A DNA stretch of 64,000 bases, from positions 1-64,000 of the forward strand of contig NZ_JAPMIT010000001.1 of NCBI RefSeq assembly GCF_026410545.1, written 5' to 3'. The DNA comes from Microbacterium sp. STN6 (GTDB lineage: Bacteria > Actinomycetota > Actinomycetes > Actinomycetales > Microbacteriaceae). A program made the position numbers and the translations under genes. Positions 24,142 to 32,282 of the stretch are shown piece by piece; positions within the stretch are counted from its first letter, which is position 1; every line of letters starts with the position of its first letter. The notes beneath the pieces were generated by a model. It was given only the letters and a program-made list of their open reading frames with translations, was not told the DNA's origin and did no database searches.

Positions 24142-25149
24142 TCAGCGCGCCGGGGCGGTCGAGCCGCGTACGACGAGCTCGGGCTGGAACAGCATTTCGG
24201 AGTGGGATCCGACAACGCCCTCGATTTCCGCAACCAGCGTGTTCACCGCCGCGTCGGCGATTGCGCCTACCGGTTGCCGTACGGTCGTCAGCGGCGGGTC
24301 CGTGAATGCCACGAGCTTCGAGTCGTCGAAACCGATGACCGAGACATCGTTCGGCACGGCAAGGCCCCGTGCGCGAGCAGCCCGAATGGCGCCGAGGGCC
24401 ATGATGTCCGAACCGCAGACGATTGCGGTGTGGCCGGAGTCGAGCAGGGCGCCGGCGGCTGTCTGCCCGCCCTCGACGGTGAACAACGAGAGCGAGATCG
24501 ATTCGTCGACGTTTGCGATGTCGAGGCGGGAGCGCAGTGCCTCCGCGAAGCGGTCGAGCTTGCGCTTGGCTGGCACGAACCGTTGAGGGCCTGTGGCCAG
24601 ACCGATGCGACGATGGCCGAGAGAGATGAGGTGACCGATGGCAAGGTCGACCCCCGCTGCATCGTCGCACGAGAAGACCGTGGCGTCGACGTCAGGAGAG
24701 AAGCCGTTGATAAGTACGAAAGGAAGGCCCCGGCTTCGCAGTCGCTGGTAGCGTTCCATGCTCGCGGTCGTGTCGGCATGCAGGCCAGATACGAAGACAA
24801 TTCCCGAGGCATCCCTCGTCAGCAGCATTTCGACATACTCGTCTTCGCTCGTGCCGCCAGGAGACTGCGTGCACAGCAGCGGCGTGAAGCCTTTTCGGCT
24901 CAGGCCGCCCTCGATGGCCTGCACGAACGCCGGGAAGATAGGGTTCTCGAGTTCGGGCACCAAAAGCCCTACGAGCCCGGCCGACCGCGACCGCAGCCGC
25001 TCCGGCCGCTCGTAGCCGAGCACGTCGAGCGCGGCGAGCACGGCCTGCCTGCTTTCGGCCGACACGCCGACCTTGCCGCTCAGCACCCGGCTTACCGTTG
25101 CCGTGCTCACGCCGGCCTGCGCAGCGAGATCGCTCAATCGGGTAGCCAC
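24142..25149 (-). CDS. LacI-family repressor, probable regulator of the adjacent amylase
   Basis: The 335-residue product has the LacI DNA-binding head TRLSDLAAQAGVSTATVSRVLSGKVGVSAESRQAVLAALDVLGYE with hinge, and a sugar-binding periplasmic-type core (GLLVPELENPIFPAFVQAIE to VSVIGFDDSKLVAFTDPPLTTVRQP). GTG 25149 is chosen since TAGGCT lies 7 nt upstream. The convergent amylase gene has a palindrome of LacI type over its promoter, which makes it the likely target; the effector is probably a maltodextrin. This is inference from position. Confidence 0.9.
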   Translation of the reverse strand: MATRLSDLAAQAGVSTATVSRVLSGKVGVSAESRQAVLAALDVLGYERPERLRSRSAGLVGLLVPELENPIFPAFVQAIEGGLSRKGFTPLLCTQSPGGTSEDEYVEMLLTRDASGIVFVSGLHADTTASMERYQRLRSRGLPFVLINGFSPDVDATVFSCDDAAGVDLAIGHLISLGHRRIGLATGPQRFVPAKRKLDRFAEALRSRLDIANVDESISLSLFTVEGGQTAAGALLDSGHTAIVCGSDIMALGAIRAARARGLAVPNDVSVIGFDDSKLVAFTDPPLTTVRQPVGAIADAAVNTLVAEIEGVVGSHSEMLFQPELVVRGSTAPAR

Positions 25150-25214
25150 GAGCGACAGCCTATTGGATTGCACTCAATAATCTGCCACGTGCCGCCGCAG
25201 GCGCGCATCGGCGT

Positions 25215-26486
25215 TCAGCCGTCGATGGCGGTGCAGCCGGTCGCCTGCCTGGCGTTCACTCTCATGTGCACGCGCGTCGTGACGAGGGCGGTCGCGGCGG
25301 TGGCGAGGGAGAGCAGAATCAGCAACGGCCCGAGCAGGTCGAGCGCCGAGGGCAGGCCGACGGCCGTGGTGAGCACGCCGAGGCTCACCGCACTCACACC
25401 CTGGCCGATATAGGCCACGAGATACACGACGGAGAGGGTCGCCGCGCGGTGTTGGGCGGGCGCGTGCCCGTTGATGAGGCCGAGGGCGCCGAGGAACAGA
25501 AGGCCGCCGGAGACCCCGAAGGCGATGGCCGCCACGGCGAAGAGGGCGAGCGACGAGAGAGCCGCCGACGCGACGAGCGCGCCCGTCGACACCGCGCCCA
25601 CGATTCCGCCGAGTACGACGGCGGGCCGCGGGGACAGGCGCCTCAGCGTGAGCGAGACCGCCCCGGTCGCCACGGAGCCGACTGCCAGAACGGCGCCGGC
25701 TACGAGCGCGTTGTCGGTGTGCAGCACGGTCTTGACGAGCTGCGCGCCGAGCGAGATGAGCACGGCGCCGAGCGCGAAGGTCGACGTGACGGCGAGGGCA
25801 GCGGTGATCACGACCCCCCGAATCTCACGAGGCACGTGAATGGCCTGCGGCCGCCAGCGCTCGACGGGGCCGCCCTGCACCGATGCGGCCGCCGCCTTGC
25901 GGGGCAGGAACAGCGCGGCGACGGTCACGAGCGCGGTGATGACGAGCAGCACCCAGAAGGTGAGCGCCCGCGGCCAGGGTGCGTACTGCAGCAGGCCGCC
26001 GCCCACCAGCGTCGCCAGCGCGAGCCCGATAGCGATGGCCACGGTGTTGGCGGAGCCCGCCTTGGATCGGCTGCCGCTGTACTCGACGAGCGCCGCACCG
26101 GCGGGGCTGAGGGCGAGGCCGACACCCAGGCCCTGGAAGACGCGACCCACGAAGAGCCACGCGACGTCTGGGGCGAGAGCGAACACGAGCACCCCAACCA
26201 TGATCGAGACGAGACCCGCGAGCATGGCCGCGCGGCGGCCGATGGAGTCGGAGAGGCTGCCGAAGACCACGAGGGTGATCACCATCACCACCGGATACAC
26301 GGCGAACACCTCAGTGATCGTCGTCGCCGTCAGCGACCACGACTGCTCGTACAGCGGGTACACCATGGCCGGCGACCCGCTCGACCAGAGGGCGATCACG
26401 ATGACGGCCGCGGCGGTCAGGAAGCTGGCGCTGTTGCCAAGAGTTCGGGGGGTGAAAGTTCTCACGGGGAGGACGGAGGTGCTCAC
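25215..26486 (-). CDS. Major facilitator superfamily (MFS) transporter
   Basis: The product (423 residues) has about twelve hydrophobic helices and the MFS loop motif FGSLSDSIGRRAAM between helices 2 and 3; RVFQGLGVGLALSPAGAALVEY resembles the antiporter motif C region. It is probably an exporter of drug- or metabolite-like compounds; substrate unknown. GTG 26486 is preferred because AAAGG lies 7 nt upstream; the frame is open to 26525. It is divergent from an HxlR-family regulator, which likely controls it. Confidence 0.85.
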   Translation of the reverse strand: MSTSVLPVRTFTPRTLGNSASFLTAAAVIVIALWSSGSPAMVYPLYEQSWSLTATTITEVFAVYPVVMVITLVVFGSLSDSIGRRAAMLAGLVSIMVGVLVFALAPDVAWLFVGRVFQGLGVGLALSPAGAALVEYSGSRSKAGSANTVAIAIGLALATLVGGGLLQYAPWPRALTFWVLLVITALVTVAALFLPRKAAAASVQGGPVERWRPQAIHVPREIRGVVITAALAVTSTFALGAVLISLGAQLVKTVLHTDNALVAGAVLAVGSVATGAVSLTLRRLSPRPAVVLGGIVGAVSTGALVASAALSSLALFAVAAIAFGVSGGLLFLGALGLINGHAPAQHRAATLSVVYLVAYIGQGVSAVSLGVLTTAVGLPSALDLLGPLLILLSLATAATALVTTRVHMRVNARQATGCTAIDG

Positions 26487-26580
26487 GGGAAGGCCTTTCG
26501 AAGCGGGTGGCGAGTGCCGGAGCATCGTTGCTCCCGTGTGGAAGTGACAACCGTAGCACGATGAGTTTGAAAAACAAACC

Positions 26581-26600
26581 TATCTCTGAAATCGGAGATA
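26581..26600. promoter_or_regulatory. Probable HxlR operator in the divergent MFS/HxlR promoter
   Basis: TATCTC (26581-26586) and GAGATA (26595-26600) form an inverted repeat with an 8-nt spacer, ending 10 bp before the regulator's start. TACACT (26599-26604) is a likely -10 box for the regulator and overlaps the right arm. GTTT...AAAC symmetry is also present at 26565-26579. Confidence 0.45.
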
Positions 26601-26610
26601 CACTGGGCCT

Positions 26611-27129
26611 ATGGCTGAGAAGGACGCGAGTGCAACCGCTGCTCTCACCGAGCCGCGATGCTCGGTTGCGCGCAGCGCCCAACTGCTTGCCGACCGTTGG
26701 TCGGTGCTCATCGTGCGCGACGCGTTCCGGGGCGTCACCCGCTTCTCTGACTTCAGGTCGAGGCTAGGCATACCCTCCGACATCCTGACCGCCAGGCTGA
26801 ACAAGCTCGTGGAATCGGGCGTGTTCGAGCGCCGCCCCTACCGCGACGACGGAGGCCGGGAGCGACTCGGGTACCACCTGACCGAGAGCGGGCGAGCGCT
26901 CCTGCCCGTGCTCGGCGCCCTCGTGCAGTGGGGCGACACGTACCGCGCAAGCGAGTACGGGCCCTCGCGCATCTACCGCAGCGCCACTACCGGCGAGCGC
27001 CTCAGGGTCGCCTTCGTGACTGAATCGGGCGAGGTGATTGCCGACGAGAACGTCGAGGTCGTCGCCGGTCCGGGCGAGATCGACGACGTGGCGCCCTACC
27101 GGCCTGGGCTCGCCCCGAGCAACCCGTAG
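26611..27129 (+). CDS. HxlR-family (DUF24) winged-helix regulator
   Basis: The 172-residue protein shows the HxlR pattern: ALTEPRCSVARSAQLLADRWSVLIVRDAFRGVTRFSDF, then GIPSDILTARLNKLVESGVFERRPY and YHLTESGRALLPVLGALVQWGD. Cys23 near the N-terminus is at the position of the redox cysteine in the family (HypR/QorR type), so thiol or electrophile sensing is possible. TACACT lies 6 nt before ATG 26611. It is divergent from the MFS gene, its probable target, and overlaps the convergent menC 3' end by 34 bp. Confidence 0.9.
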   Translation: MAEKDASATAALTEPRCSVARSAQLLADRWSVLIVRDAFRGVTRFSDFRSRLGIPSDILTARLNKLVESGVFERRPYRDDGGRERLGYHLTESGRALLPVLGALVQWGDTYRASEYGPSRIYRSATTGERLRVAFVTESGEVIADENVEVVAGPGEIDDVAPYRPGLAPSNP

Positions 27130-28100
27130 CAGCGCTCGAGCCGGGCCAGCCACCACGCACGGCGGTCGGCGTCGGCGGCGTGCTGCTCGAGCAGTGCCGG
27201 GGAGGGCGCGACGCGGTGTACAGGCACGGTGCCGGCAACCGGCAGCATCCGCTCGTCAGTGATGTCTGCCGCGAGAAGCGCCGCGGTGGCCAGCCCGCAG
27301 TCATATTCCAGTTCGGGCATGCACGCGGCCAGGCGGGCGCCCATCGCCAGGCCGACCGAAGTGTCGATGGCGCTGGAGACGACGGCGGGCAGACCGGCGG
27401 AGGCGATGATCTCGAGCGCGGCACGGATTCCGCCGAGCGGCTGGGCCTTGATGACGAGAATGTCGGCGGCGCCCGCCCGGGCGACCTCGAGCGGGTCAGC
27501 GGCCTTGCGAACGCTCTCGTCTGCGGCGATGGGCACACCCATGTGCTTCACCCGCCGGCGGATCTCAGCCAGCTCGGCGACGCTCGCGCACGGCTGCTCG
27601 ACGTACTCGAGGTCGCATTCGGCCAGCGCGTGGATGGCGTGCTCAGCTTCGTCGACATTCCACAAGCCGTTGGCGTCGACACGGATGCGCCCCGCCGGTC
27701 CCATGGCTTCTCGAACCGCGCGGACCCGCGCCACGTCATCCGCAAGGCCCTGGCCCGGCTCGGCGACCTTGACCTTCGCCGTGCGACAGCCGGGGTAGCG
27801 CGTGAGGAGGGCGGCGACCTCGGAAGCCGGCAGCGCGGGCACGGTCGCGTTGACCGGGATCTCGGTGCGCTGCGGCGCGGGCTGCGGTCTCCAGCCGAAG
27901 TCGATCGCGGCGCGCAGCCAGGTCGCCGCCTCGGCGTCGCCGTACTCGACGAATGGCGAGAACTCACTCCACCCCTCGGGGCCCTCGAGCAGCACCGCCT
28001 CGCGCGTGCGAATGCCCCGGAAGCGCGTGACCATCGGCAGCGAGACGACGCGCGCTGCGGCCAGAAGCTCGGCGGAGGACGGCAGCGGCGCGACGGGCAT
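27096..28100 (-). CDS. menC: o-Succinylbenzoate synthase
   Basis: The 334-residue enolase-superfamily enzyme dehydrates SHCHC to o-succinylbenzoate in menaquinone synthesis. Visible landmarks are the catalytic Lys region TAKVKVAEPG, metal ligands in RIRVDANGLWN, LEYVEQPC and PIAADESVR, and the second Lys in LVIKAQPLGGI. CAGACT lies 6 nt before ATG 28100, mirrored by the divergent menB. Its 3' end overlaps the convergent HxlR gene by 34 bp. Confidence 0.95.
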   Translation of the reverse strand: MPVAPLPSSAELLAAARVVSLPMVTRFRGIRTREAVLLEGPEGWSEFSPFVEYGDAEAATWLRAAIDFGWRPQPAPQRTEIPVNATVPALPASEVAALLTRYPGCRTAKVKVAEPGQGLADDVARVRAVREAMGPAGRIRVDANGLWNVDEAEHAIHALAECDLEYVEQPCASVAELAEIRRRVKHMGVPIAADESVRKAADPLEVARAGAADILVIKAQPLGGIRAALEIIASAGLPAVVSSAIDTSVGLAMGARLAACMPELEYDCGLATAALLAADITDERMLPVAGTVPVHRVAPSPALLEQHAADADRRAWWLARLERCYGLLGASPGR

Positions 28101-28104
28101 GCTG

Positions 28105-28149
28105 CCAGTCTGGCACCTGCGGGCGCGATGTCGAGGGGTGCCAGACTGG
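28105..28149. promoter_or_regulatory. Mirror-image divergent menC/menB promoter
   Basis: CCAGTCTGGCACC (28105-28117) and GGTGCCAGACTGG (28137-28149) are perfect inverted copies. Each places CAGACT exactly 6 nt before a start codon, menC on the left and menB on the right. They act best as paired -10 boxes for leaderless transcripts; a shared regulator binding the 13-bp arms is also possible. Confidence 0.6.
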
Positions 28150-28153
28150 GAAC

Positions 28154-29215
28154 ATGACCGAGCAGGTATCCGAGATCTTCGACGCCGGCGCCTGGCGAGA
28201 CGTGCCGGGCTTCGAGGCCCTGACCGACATCACCTACCACCAGACGCATGACGGGCGCGTGGCCCGCGTCGCATTCAACCGGCCCGAGGTGCGCAACGCG
28301 TTCCGGCCGCATACCGTCGACGAGCTGTACGCGGCACTCGAGGATGCGCGCACCAACCCGCGCATCGGCGTCGTGCTGCTGACCGGCAATGGGCCGAGCC
28401 CCAAGGACGGCGGCTGGGCGTTCTGCTCAGGCGGCGACCAGCGCATCCGCGGTCGCAACGGGTACCAGTACGAGGCGGGCGAGCAGGCCCCGGGGCCGGC
28501 CGCTGAGCCGGCCCCGGAGCCGCGCAGCGGCGTCTCGACATCAGCGGGCGCACAGGGTTTCGAGACGCGTCCGCCTGCGGCGGCCGCTCCTCAACCCGCG
28601 GCGGCGGCGGCCGCTCCAGGGCCCGCGGCGGCGGTCGCTCCGGGGCCCGCAGCGGCGCGCATCGGACGCCTGCACATTCTCGAGGTGCAGCGGCTCATCC
28701 GCTTCATGCCGAAGGTGGTTATCGCGGTCGTGCCGGGCTGGGCGGCGGGCGGAGGCCACTCGCTGCACGTCGTGTGCGACCTCACCATCGCCAGCGCCGA
28801 GCACGCGCGCTTCAAGCAGACCGACGCCGACGTCGGCTCGTTCGATGCCGGCTACGGCAGCGCATACTTCGCCCGGCAGATCGGCCAGAAGTTCGCGCGC
28901 GAGGTATTCTTCCTCGCCCAGGAGTACAGCGCCGAGCGGGCGTACGAGATGGGTGCCGTGAACGCGGTCGTGCCGCACGACCGGCTTGAGCCCACGGCGC
29001 TCGAATGGGCCCGCACGATTCTCACCAAGTCGCCCACCGCCATCCGCATGCTGAAGTTCGCCTTCAACGCCGTCGACGACGGACTCGTCGGCCAGCAGGT
29101 GTTCGCCGGCGAAGCGACCCGTCTGGCCTACGGCACCGACGAGGCGGTCGAGGGCCGCGATTCCTTCCTCGAGAAGCGCGATCCGGACTGGTCGTCGTTC
29201 GACTGGCAGTACTGA
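28154..29215 (+). CDS. menB: 1,4-Dihydroxy-2-naphthoyl-CoA synthase with an in-frame repeat insertion
   Basis: MenB closes the second naphthoate ring. The crotonase-fold core is well kept: VARVAFNRPEVRNAFRP, AFCSGGDQRIRGRNGYQY, GWAAGGGHSLHVVCDLTIAS, RFKQTDADVGSFDAGYGSAY with the catalytic Asp/Ser region, and QQVFAGEATRLAYGTDEAVE. Between GRNGYQY and GRLHILEVQRL, where mycobacterial MenB has about 14 residues, this protein has about 65. The extra part is Ala/Pro-rich and includes EPRSGVS and GFETR, encoded by a copy of the dispersed palindromic repeat (28515-28599). The loop is flexible in MenB, so activity may survive. Confidence 0.93.
   Translation: MTEQVSEIFDAGAWRDVPGFEALTDITYHQTHDGRVARVAFNRPEVRNAFRPHTVDELYAALEDARTNPRIGVVLLTGNGPSPKDGGWAFCSGGDQRIRGRNGYQYEAGEQAPGPAAEPAPEPRSGVSTSAGAQGFETRPPAAAAPQPAAAAAAPGPAAAVAPGPAAARIGRLHILEVQRLIRFMPKVVIAVVPGWAAGGGHSLHVVCDLTIASAEHARFKQTDADVGSFDAGYGSAYFARQIGQKFAREVFFLAQEYSAERAYEMGAVNAVVPHDRLEPTALEWARTILTKSPTAIRMLKFAFNAVDDGLVGQQVFAGEATRLAYGTDEAVEGRDSFLEKRDPDWSSFDWQY
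28515..28599 (+). repeat. Dispersed palindromic repeat inside the menB coding region
   Basis: Both half-units are recognisable: GGAGCCGCGCAGCGGCGTCTCGA, a spacer, GGGTTTCGAGACG, a GC hairpin, and GCTCCTCAACCCGC. It lies in frame, has no stop codon in the menB frame, and is read as EPRSGVS...QGFETRPP...APQPA. GC-rich degenerate tandem sequence flanks it to about 28660. Confidence 0.85.
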
Positions 29216-29249
29216 TGTCGCCACGAGTGCTGTCAACCAGGCACGACGG

Positions 29250-30500
29250 ATGACGCGGCCCCTGCACGTCGTCACCGCGGCCCGGCCGGGCGACCTCATC
29301 GAGCCGCTGCGCGCCGCGCTCTCCGGCGACGGCCCCGCCCTGCTGCCCCGGCCCGCCGACGCCATCGGGCCCGGTGCCGCGGCCGGAGACCCGCCTGGGC
29401 AGGCAGACCCCACCGACGGCTCGGCCTCAGCAGCGGCCGCGCCCCTGCCAGCCACCGTCGCCCAGAACGTGTCGCTCGTCATCGAGACCTCGGGCTCGAC
29501 CGGCGTTCCGAAACGCGTGGCCCTCTCGACGGATGCGCTGCTTGCCAGCGCAGCCGCATCCGCTGGCGCACTCGGTGGCTCGGGGCAGTGGCTGCTGTGC
29601 CTTCCCGCCCACTACGTCGCCGGGGTGCAGGTGCTCGTGCGTTCGATCGCCGCCGAGACGCAGCCCGTCATCATGCCGCCCGGGCATTTCGATCCCGTCG
29701 CGTTCGCCCAGGCCGCGGCCGCCATGACGGGCGACGCGCGCTTCGTCTCGCTCGTGCCGGTGCAGCTGAAGCGACTCACGGATGCCGCGGCGAGCGACCC
29801 GTCGCTCTTGGCGGCGCTGCGCCGCTTCGACGGGATCCTCGTGGGTGGCCAGGCGCTCGACTCGGCTCTGCGTGACCGCGCCGTGGAGGCGGGCCTGCGT
29901 GTCGTGCGCACGTACGGTTCGAGCGAGACGAGCGGCGGATGCGTCTACGACGGCGCCCCCATCGGAACGATGCGGGCGCGCGTCGTCGACGGGCAGCTCG
30001 AGCTCGCCGGCCCCGCGCTCGCCGAGGGATATCTGGGCGACCCCTCGCGCACCGAACGCGCGTTCCACGAGGCCGAGGGCCTGCGCTGGTATCGCACGGG
30101 GGACCTTGGCACGGTAGTCGGCGACGGCACCGTCAGCGTGCTCGGGCGGGCCGACAACGTGATCATCTCGGGCGGCGAGAAGGTGCTGCTCGACGCGGTC
30201 GAGCGGGTGGTGCGGCCGCTGCCCGGGCTGGCGGAGGCGGTCGTCGTCGCGGGCGACGATCCCGAGTGGGGGCAGGTGCCAGTGGTGGTCGTGCCCGGCA
30301 GCGACGGCGACACGGGTCACGCGTCGCTGGCGACCGTGCGCGAGGCGGCGGCCGCTGCGCTCGGCCGCGCGGCGGCGCCGGCGCGCATCCGCTCGGTTGC
30401 GACAATGCCCCGGCTCGCGTCGGGCAAGCCAGACCGCGTGGCGCTCACGCGCCTCGCCGCCGACACCGCCGACCCCCGCGCATCGGGTCGGGCCGAATAG
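29250..30500 (+). CDS. menE: o-Succinylbenzoate-CoA ligase
   Basis: The 416-residue adenylate-forming enzyme activates o-succinylbenzoate with ATP and CoA. Signature motifs: the P-loop ETSGSTGVPKRVALS (about 81-95), RTYGSSETSGGCVYDG, WYRTGDLG, and the C-terminal hinge SVLGRADNVIISGGEKV with the catalytic Lys in LASGKPDRVAL. It is shorter than E. coli MenE, as common in actinobacteria. It starts 34 nt after menB, without a strong ribosome site, so co-transcription and reinitiation are likely. Confidence 0.94.
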   Translation: MTRPLHVVTAARPGDLIEPLRAALSGDGPALLPRPADAIGPGAAAGDPPGQADPTDGSASAAAAPLPATVAQNVSLVIETSGSTGVPKRVALSTDALLASAAASAGALGGSGQWLLCLPAHYVAGVQVLVRSIAAETQPVIMPPGHFDPVAFAQAAAAMTGDARFVSLVPVQLKRLTDAAASDPSLLAALRRFDGILVGGQALDSALRDRAVEAGLRVVRTYGSSETSGGCVYDGAPIGTMRARVVDGQLELAGPALAEGYLGDPSRTERAFHEAEGLRWYRTGDLGTVVGDGTVSVLGRADNVIISGGEKVLLDAVERVVRPLPGLAEAVVVAGDDPEWGQVPVVVVPGSDGDTGHASLATVREAAAAALGRAAAPARIRSVATMPRLASGKPDRVALTRLAADTADPRASGRAE

Positions 30501-30591
30501 TTGGTTCACGCGCGTGGCACTGAACATGTGCCCCGACCCGGCGCAGTGCCGACACCGAGGCTCCATAACCGGCGCCGATAGAATCTGGGCT

Positions 30592-31578
30592 GTGAGTCAG
30601 AACCGAGCCAATCGAGCCAAGAGCGGCGCCGGTCGCGCCACGGCCGCCAAGCGCAAGGGCGGTCGCCCCGTTCCGCCGCGGGCGAAGGTCAAGCCGGCGA
30701 CGGCGGCCGACTGGATCGCCGGCGCCCGACTGCGAACCCTGCCGCTCGCGATCGCGCCCGTTCTCATCGGCACCGGCGCCTCGGTCGTCGCGATCGGCGG
30801 CGACACGTGGCACTGGGTTCGCGCGCTCGCGTGCCTCGCGGTCGCGCTGCTGCTGCAGATCGGCGTCAACTTCGCCAACGACTATTCGGATGGCGTTCGT
30901 GGCACCGACGCGAACCGGGTGGGGCCGTCGCGTCTCACGGGCTCCGGCAGGGCGAACGCGCGCACCGTTCTCATCGTGGCGCTGGCGTTCTTCGCGCTCG
31001 CGGCGCTCGTCGGGCTCGCGCTCGTGATCCGCACCGAGCAGTGGTGGCTGCTCATCGTGGGGGCGGCGGCCATTGCGGCCGCCTGGTTCTACACCGGCGG
31101 CAAGCGCCCGTACGGCTACTTCGGCCTCGGCGAACTGTTCGTGTTCGCGTTCTTCGGCATCGTGGCCACGGCGGGCACCACGTTCCTGCTGGCCGGCAGG
31201 GTCAACCTGGAGGGCTGGCTCGGTGGCGTCGCCGCCGGCTTCCTGGCCTGTGCCGTGCTCATCGCCAACAACCTGCGCGACATCGAGCCGGATCGCCTCT
31301 CGGGCAAGCGCACGCTTACCGTTCTGATCGGCGCACGGGCGTCGCGCGTGTTGTACTGCGTGCTCGTCGTGCTCGCGTACCTGATCGTCGCGTTCTTCGC
31401 GCTGTTCTACCCGTTCGCGTGGCTCACGTTCTTCACGCTGCTCGCGGCGATCCCGGCGGCGCTCATCGTGGTCACCGCGAAGACGTCACGCGAGCTGATT
31501 CTGGCGCTGCAGCTCACGAGCATCGTCGGCCTGGCGAACGGCGCGTTTCTCTGCATCGCCTTCGGCGTCAGCTTCTGA
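30592..31578 (+). CDS. menA: 1,4-Dihydroxy-2-naphthoate polyprenyltransferase
   Basis: MenA attaches the polyprenyl tail and decarboxylates DHNA at the membrane. The UbiA-family product (328 residues) has the two Asp-rich motifs NFANDYSDGVRGTD (about residue 95-108) and NNLRDIEPDRLSGKRT, with about eight hydrophobic helices. A Lys/Arg-rich 35-residue N-terminal extension precedes TAADWIAGARLRTLPLA. GTG 30592 is chosen because TAGAAT lies 7 nt upstream; the frame is open to 30397 but overlaps menE. Confidence 0.95.
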   Translation: MSQNRANRAKSGAGRATAAKRKGGRPVPPRAKVKPATAADWIAGARLRTLPLAIAPVLIGTGASVVAIGGDTWHWVRALACLAVALLLQIGVNFANDYSDGVRGTDANRVGPSRLTGSGRANARTVLIVALAFFALAALVGLALVIRTEQWWLLIVGAAAIAAAWFYTGGKRPYGYFGLGELFVFAFFGIVATAGTTFLLAGRVNLEGWLGGVAAGFLACAVLIANNLRDIEPDRLSGKRTLTVLIGARASRVLYCVLVVLAYLIVAFFALFYPFAWLTFFTLLAAIPAALIVVTAKTSRELILALQLTSIVGLANGAFLCIAFGVSF

Positions 31579-31588
31579 CGCGTTCCCT

Positions 31589-31882
31589 TCAGGCCTCGTC
31601 GGATGCCGGCCGCCTCGCGGCCGCCGCATCCTGAGCCTCGTCTTCAATGTCGTCGTTTTCGGTGTGCAGGGGCTTCTCGCGGTTGCGCCGCTCGTAGATG
31701 TCGCGCGCCACCGCCTCGCGGGGCTTCGCGAGGAAGATGTAGGAGAGGCAGAGGCCCACGACCGCGGCGACCGGCACCGCGATCATCCAGGTGACGCCGA
31801 GAAGCATCAGCCCTACGAGCGGCGCGGCCAGGAAGAGCAGGCGCAGCACCGTGTAGAGCAGGAAGGGGGACCGGGGTTTCAC
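31589..31882 (-). CDS. DUF4229 small membrane protein
   Basis: The protein (97 residues) has two hydrophobic helices (LLYTVLRLLFLAAPLVGLMLL and WMIAVPVAAVVGLCLSYIFLA) followed by a charged cytoplasmic tail with the family motif REAVARDIYERRN. Such proteins are common next to actinobacterial menaquinone genes; their role is unknown. GTG 31882 is chosen because TAAACT lies 7 nt upstream; ATG 31900 is an alternative. It is convergent with menA, 10 bp apart. Confidence 0.85.
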   Translation of the reverse strand: MKPRSPFLLYTVLRLLFLAAPLVGLMLLGVTWMIAVPVAAVVGLCLSYIFLAKPREAVARDIYERRNREKPLHTENDDIEDEAQDAAAARRPASDEA

Positions 31883-31925
31883 AGCGCTCAGTTTAGGCAC
31901 GGCAAGCTGGGATTAAGATGATGGC

Positions 31926-32282
31926 ATGGTCCGCCTCTACGTGGTGCTCGGCGTCGTCGCCGTCGCGTTCTACGTGTTCTCGATCGTGGATTGCGCGCTC
32001 TACGACAGCGCGCGAGTGCGCGTGCTGCCGAAGACGGCGTGGGTGTTCATCGTTCTGATCCCCCTCGTCGGCGGGGGGCTGTGGTTCATCTTCGGGCGTT
32101 CCCGGCGGGGCAGCGCGGGCGCGCCCGCACGCGCGGCAGCACCCGACGACGATCCCGAGTTCCTCGGCAGAATCGGCCGCGACCAGGAGCTCGAGGCGCG
32201 AATCAGGCGGCTTGAGCGCGAGCTCTCTGACCTCGACGACAAGGGCGGCGATTCAGACAAGCCCGGCCGCTCGGATGCCTGA
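31926..32282 (+). CDS. PLDc_N-type small membrane protein
   Basis: The 118-residue protein carries the phospholipase-D N-terminal (PLDc_N) two-helix domain without the catalytic part: YVVLGVVAVAFYVFSIVDCAL and TAWVFIVLIPLVGGGLWFIFG, the latter with the typical PxxG...WFxFGR ending. A charged coiled tail follows (RDQELEARIRRLERELSDLDD). TAAGAT lies 6 nt before ATG 31926. Its stop overlaps the menD start region by 8 nt, so it is the first gene of a menD transcript. Function unknown. Confidence 0.85.
   Translation: MVRLYVVLGVVAVAFYVFSIVDCALYDSARVRVLPKTAWVFIVLIPLVGGGLWFIFGRSRRGSAGAPARAAAPDDDPEFLGRIGRDQELEARIRRLERELSDLDDKGGDSDKPGRSDA

Noticed and set aside
28480-28660. menB as a pseudogene because of its insertion
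   Set aside because: The frame is open throughout, the core motifs on both sides are intact, and the insert lies in a flexible loop of the family.
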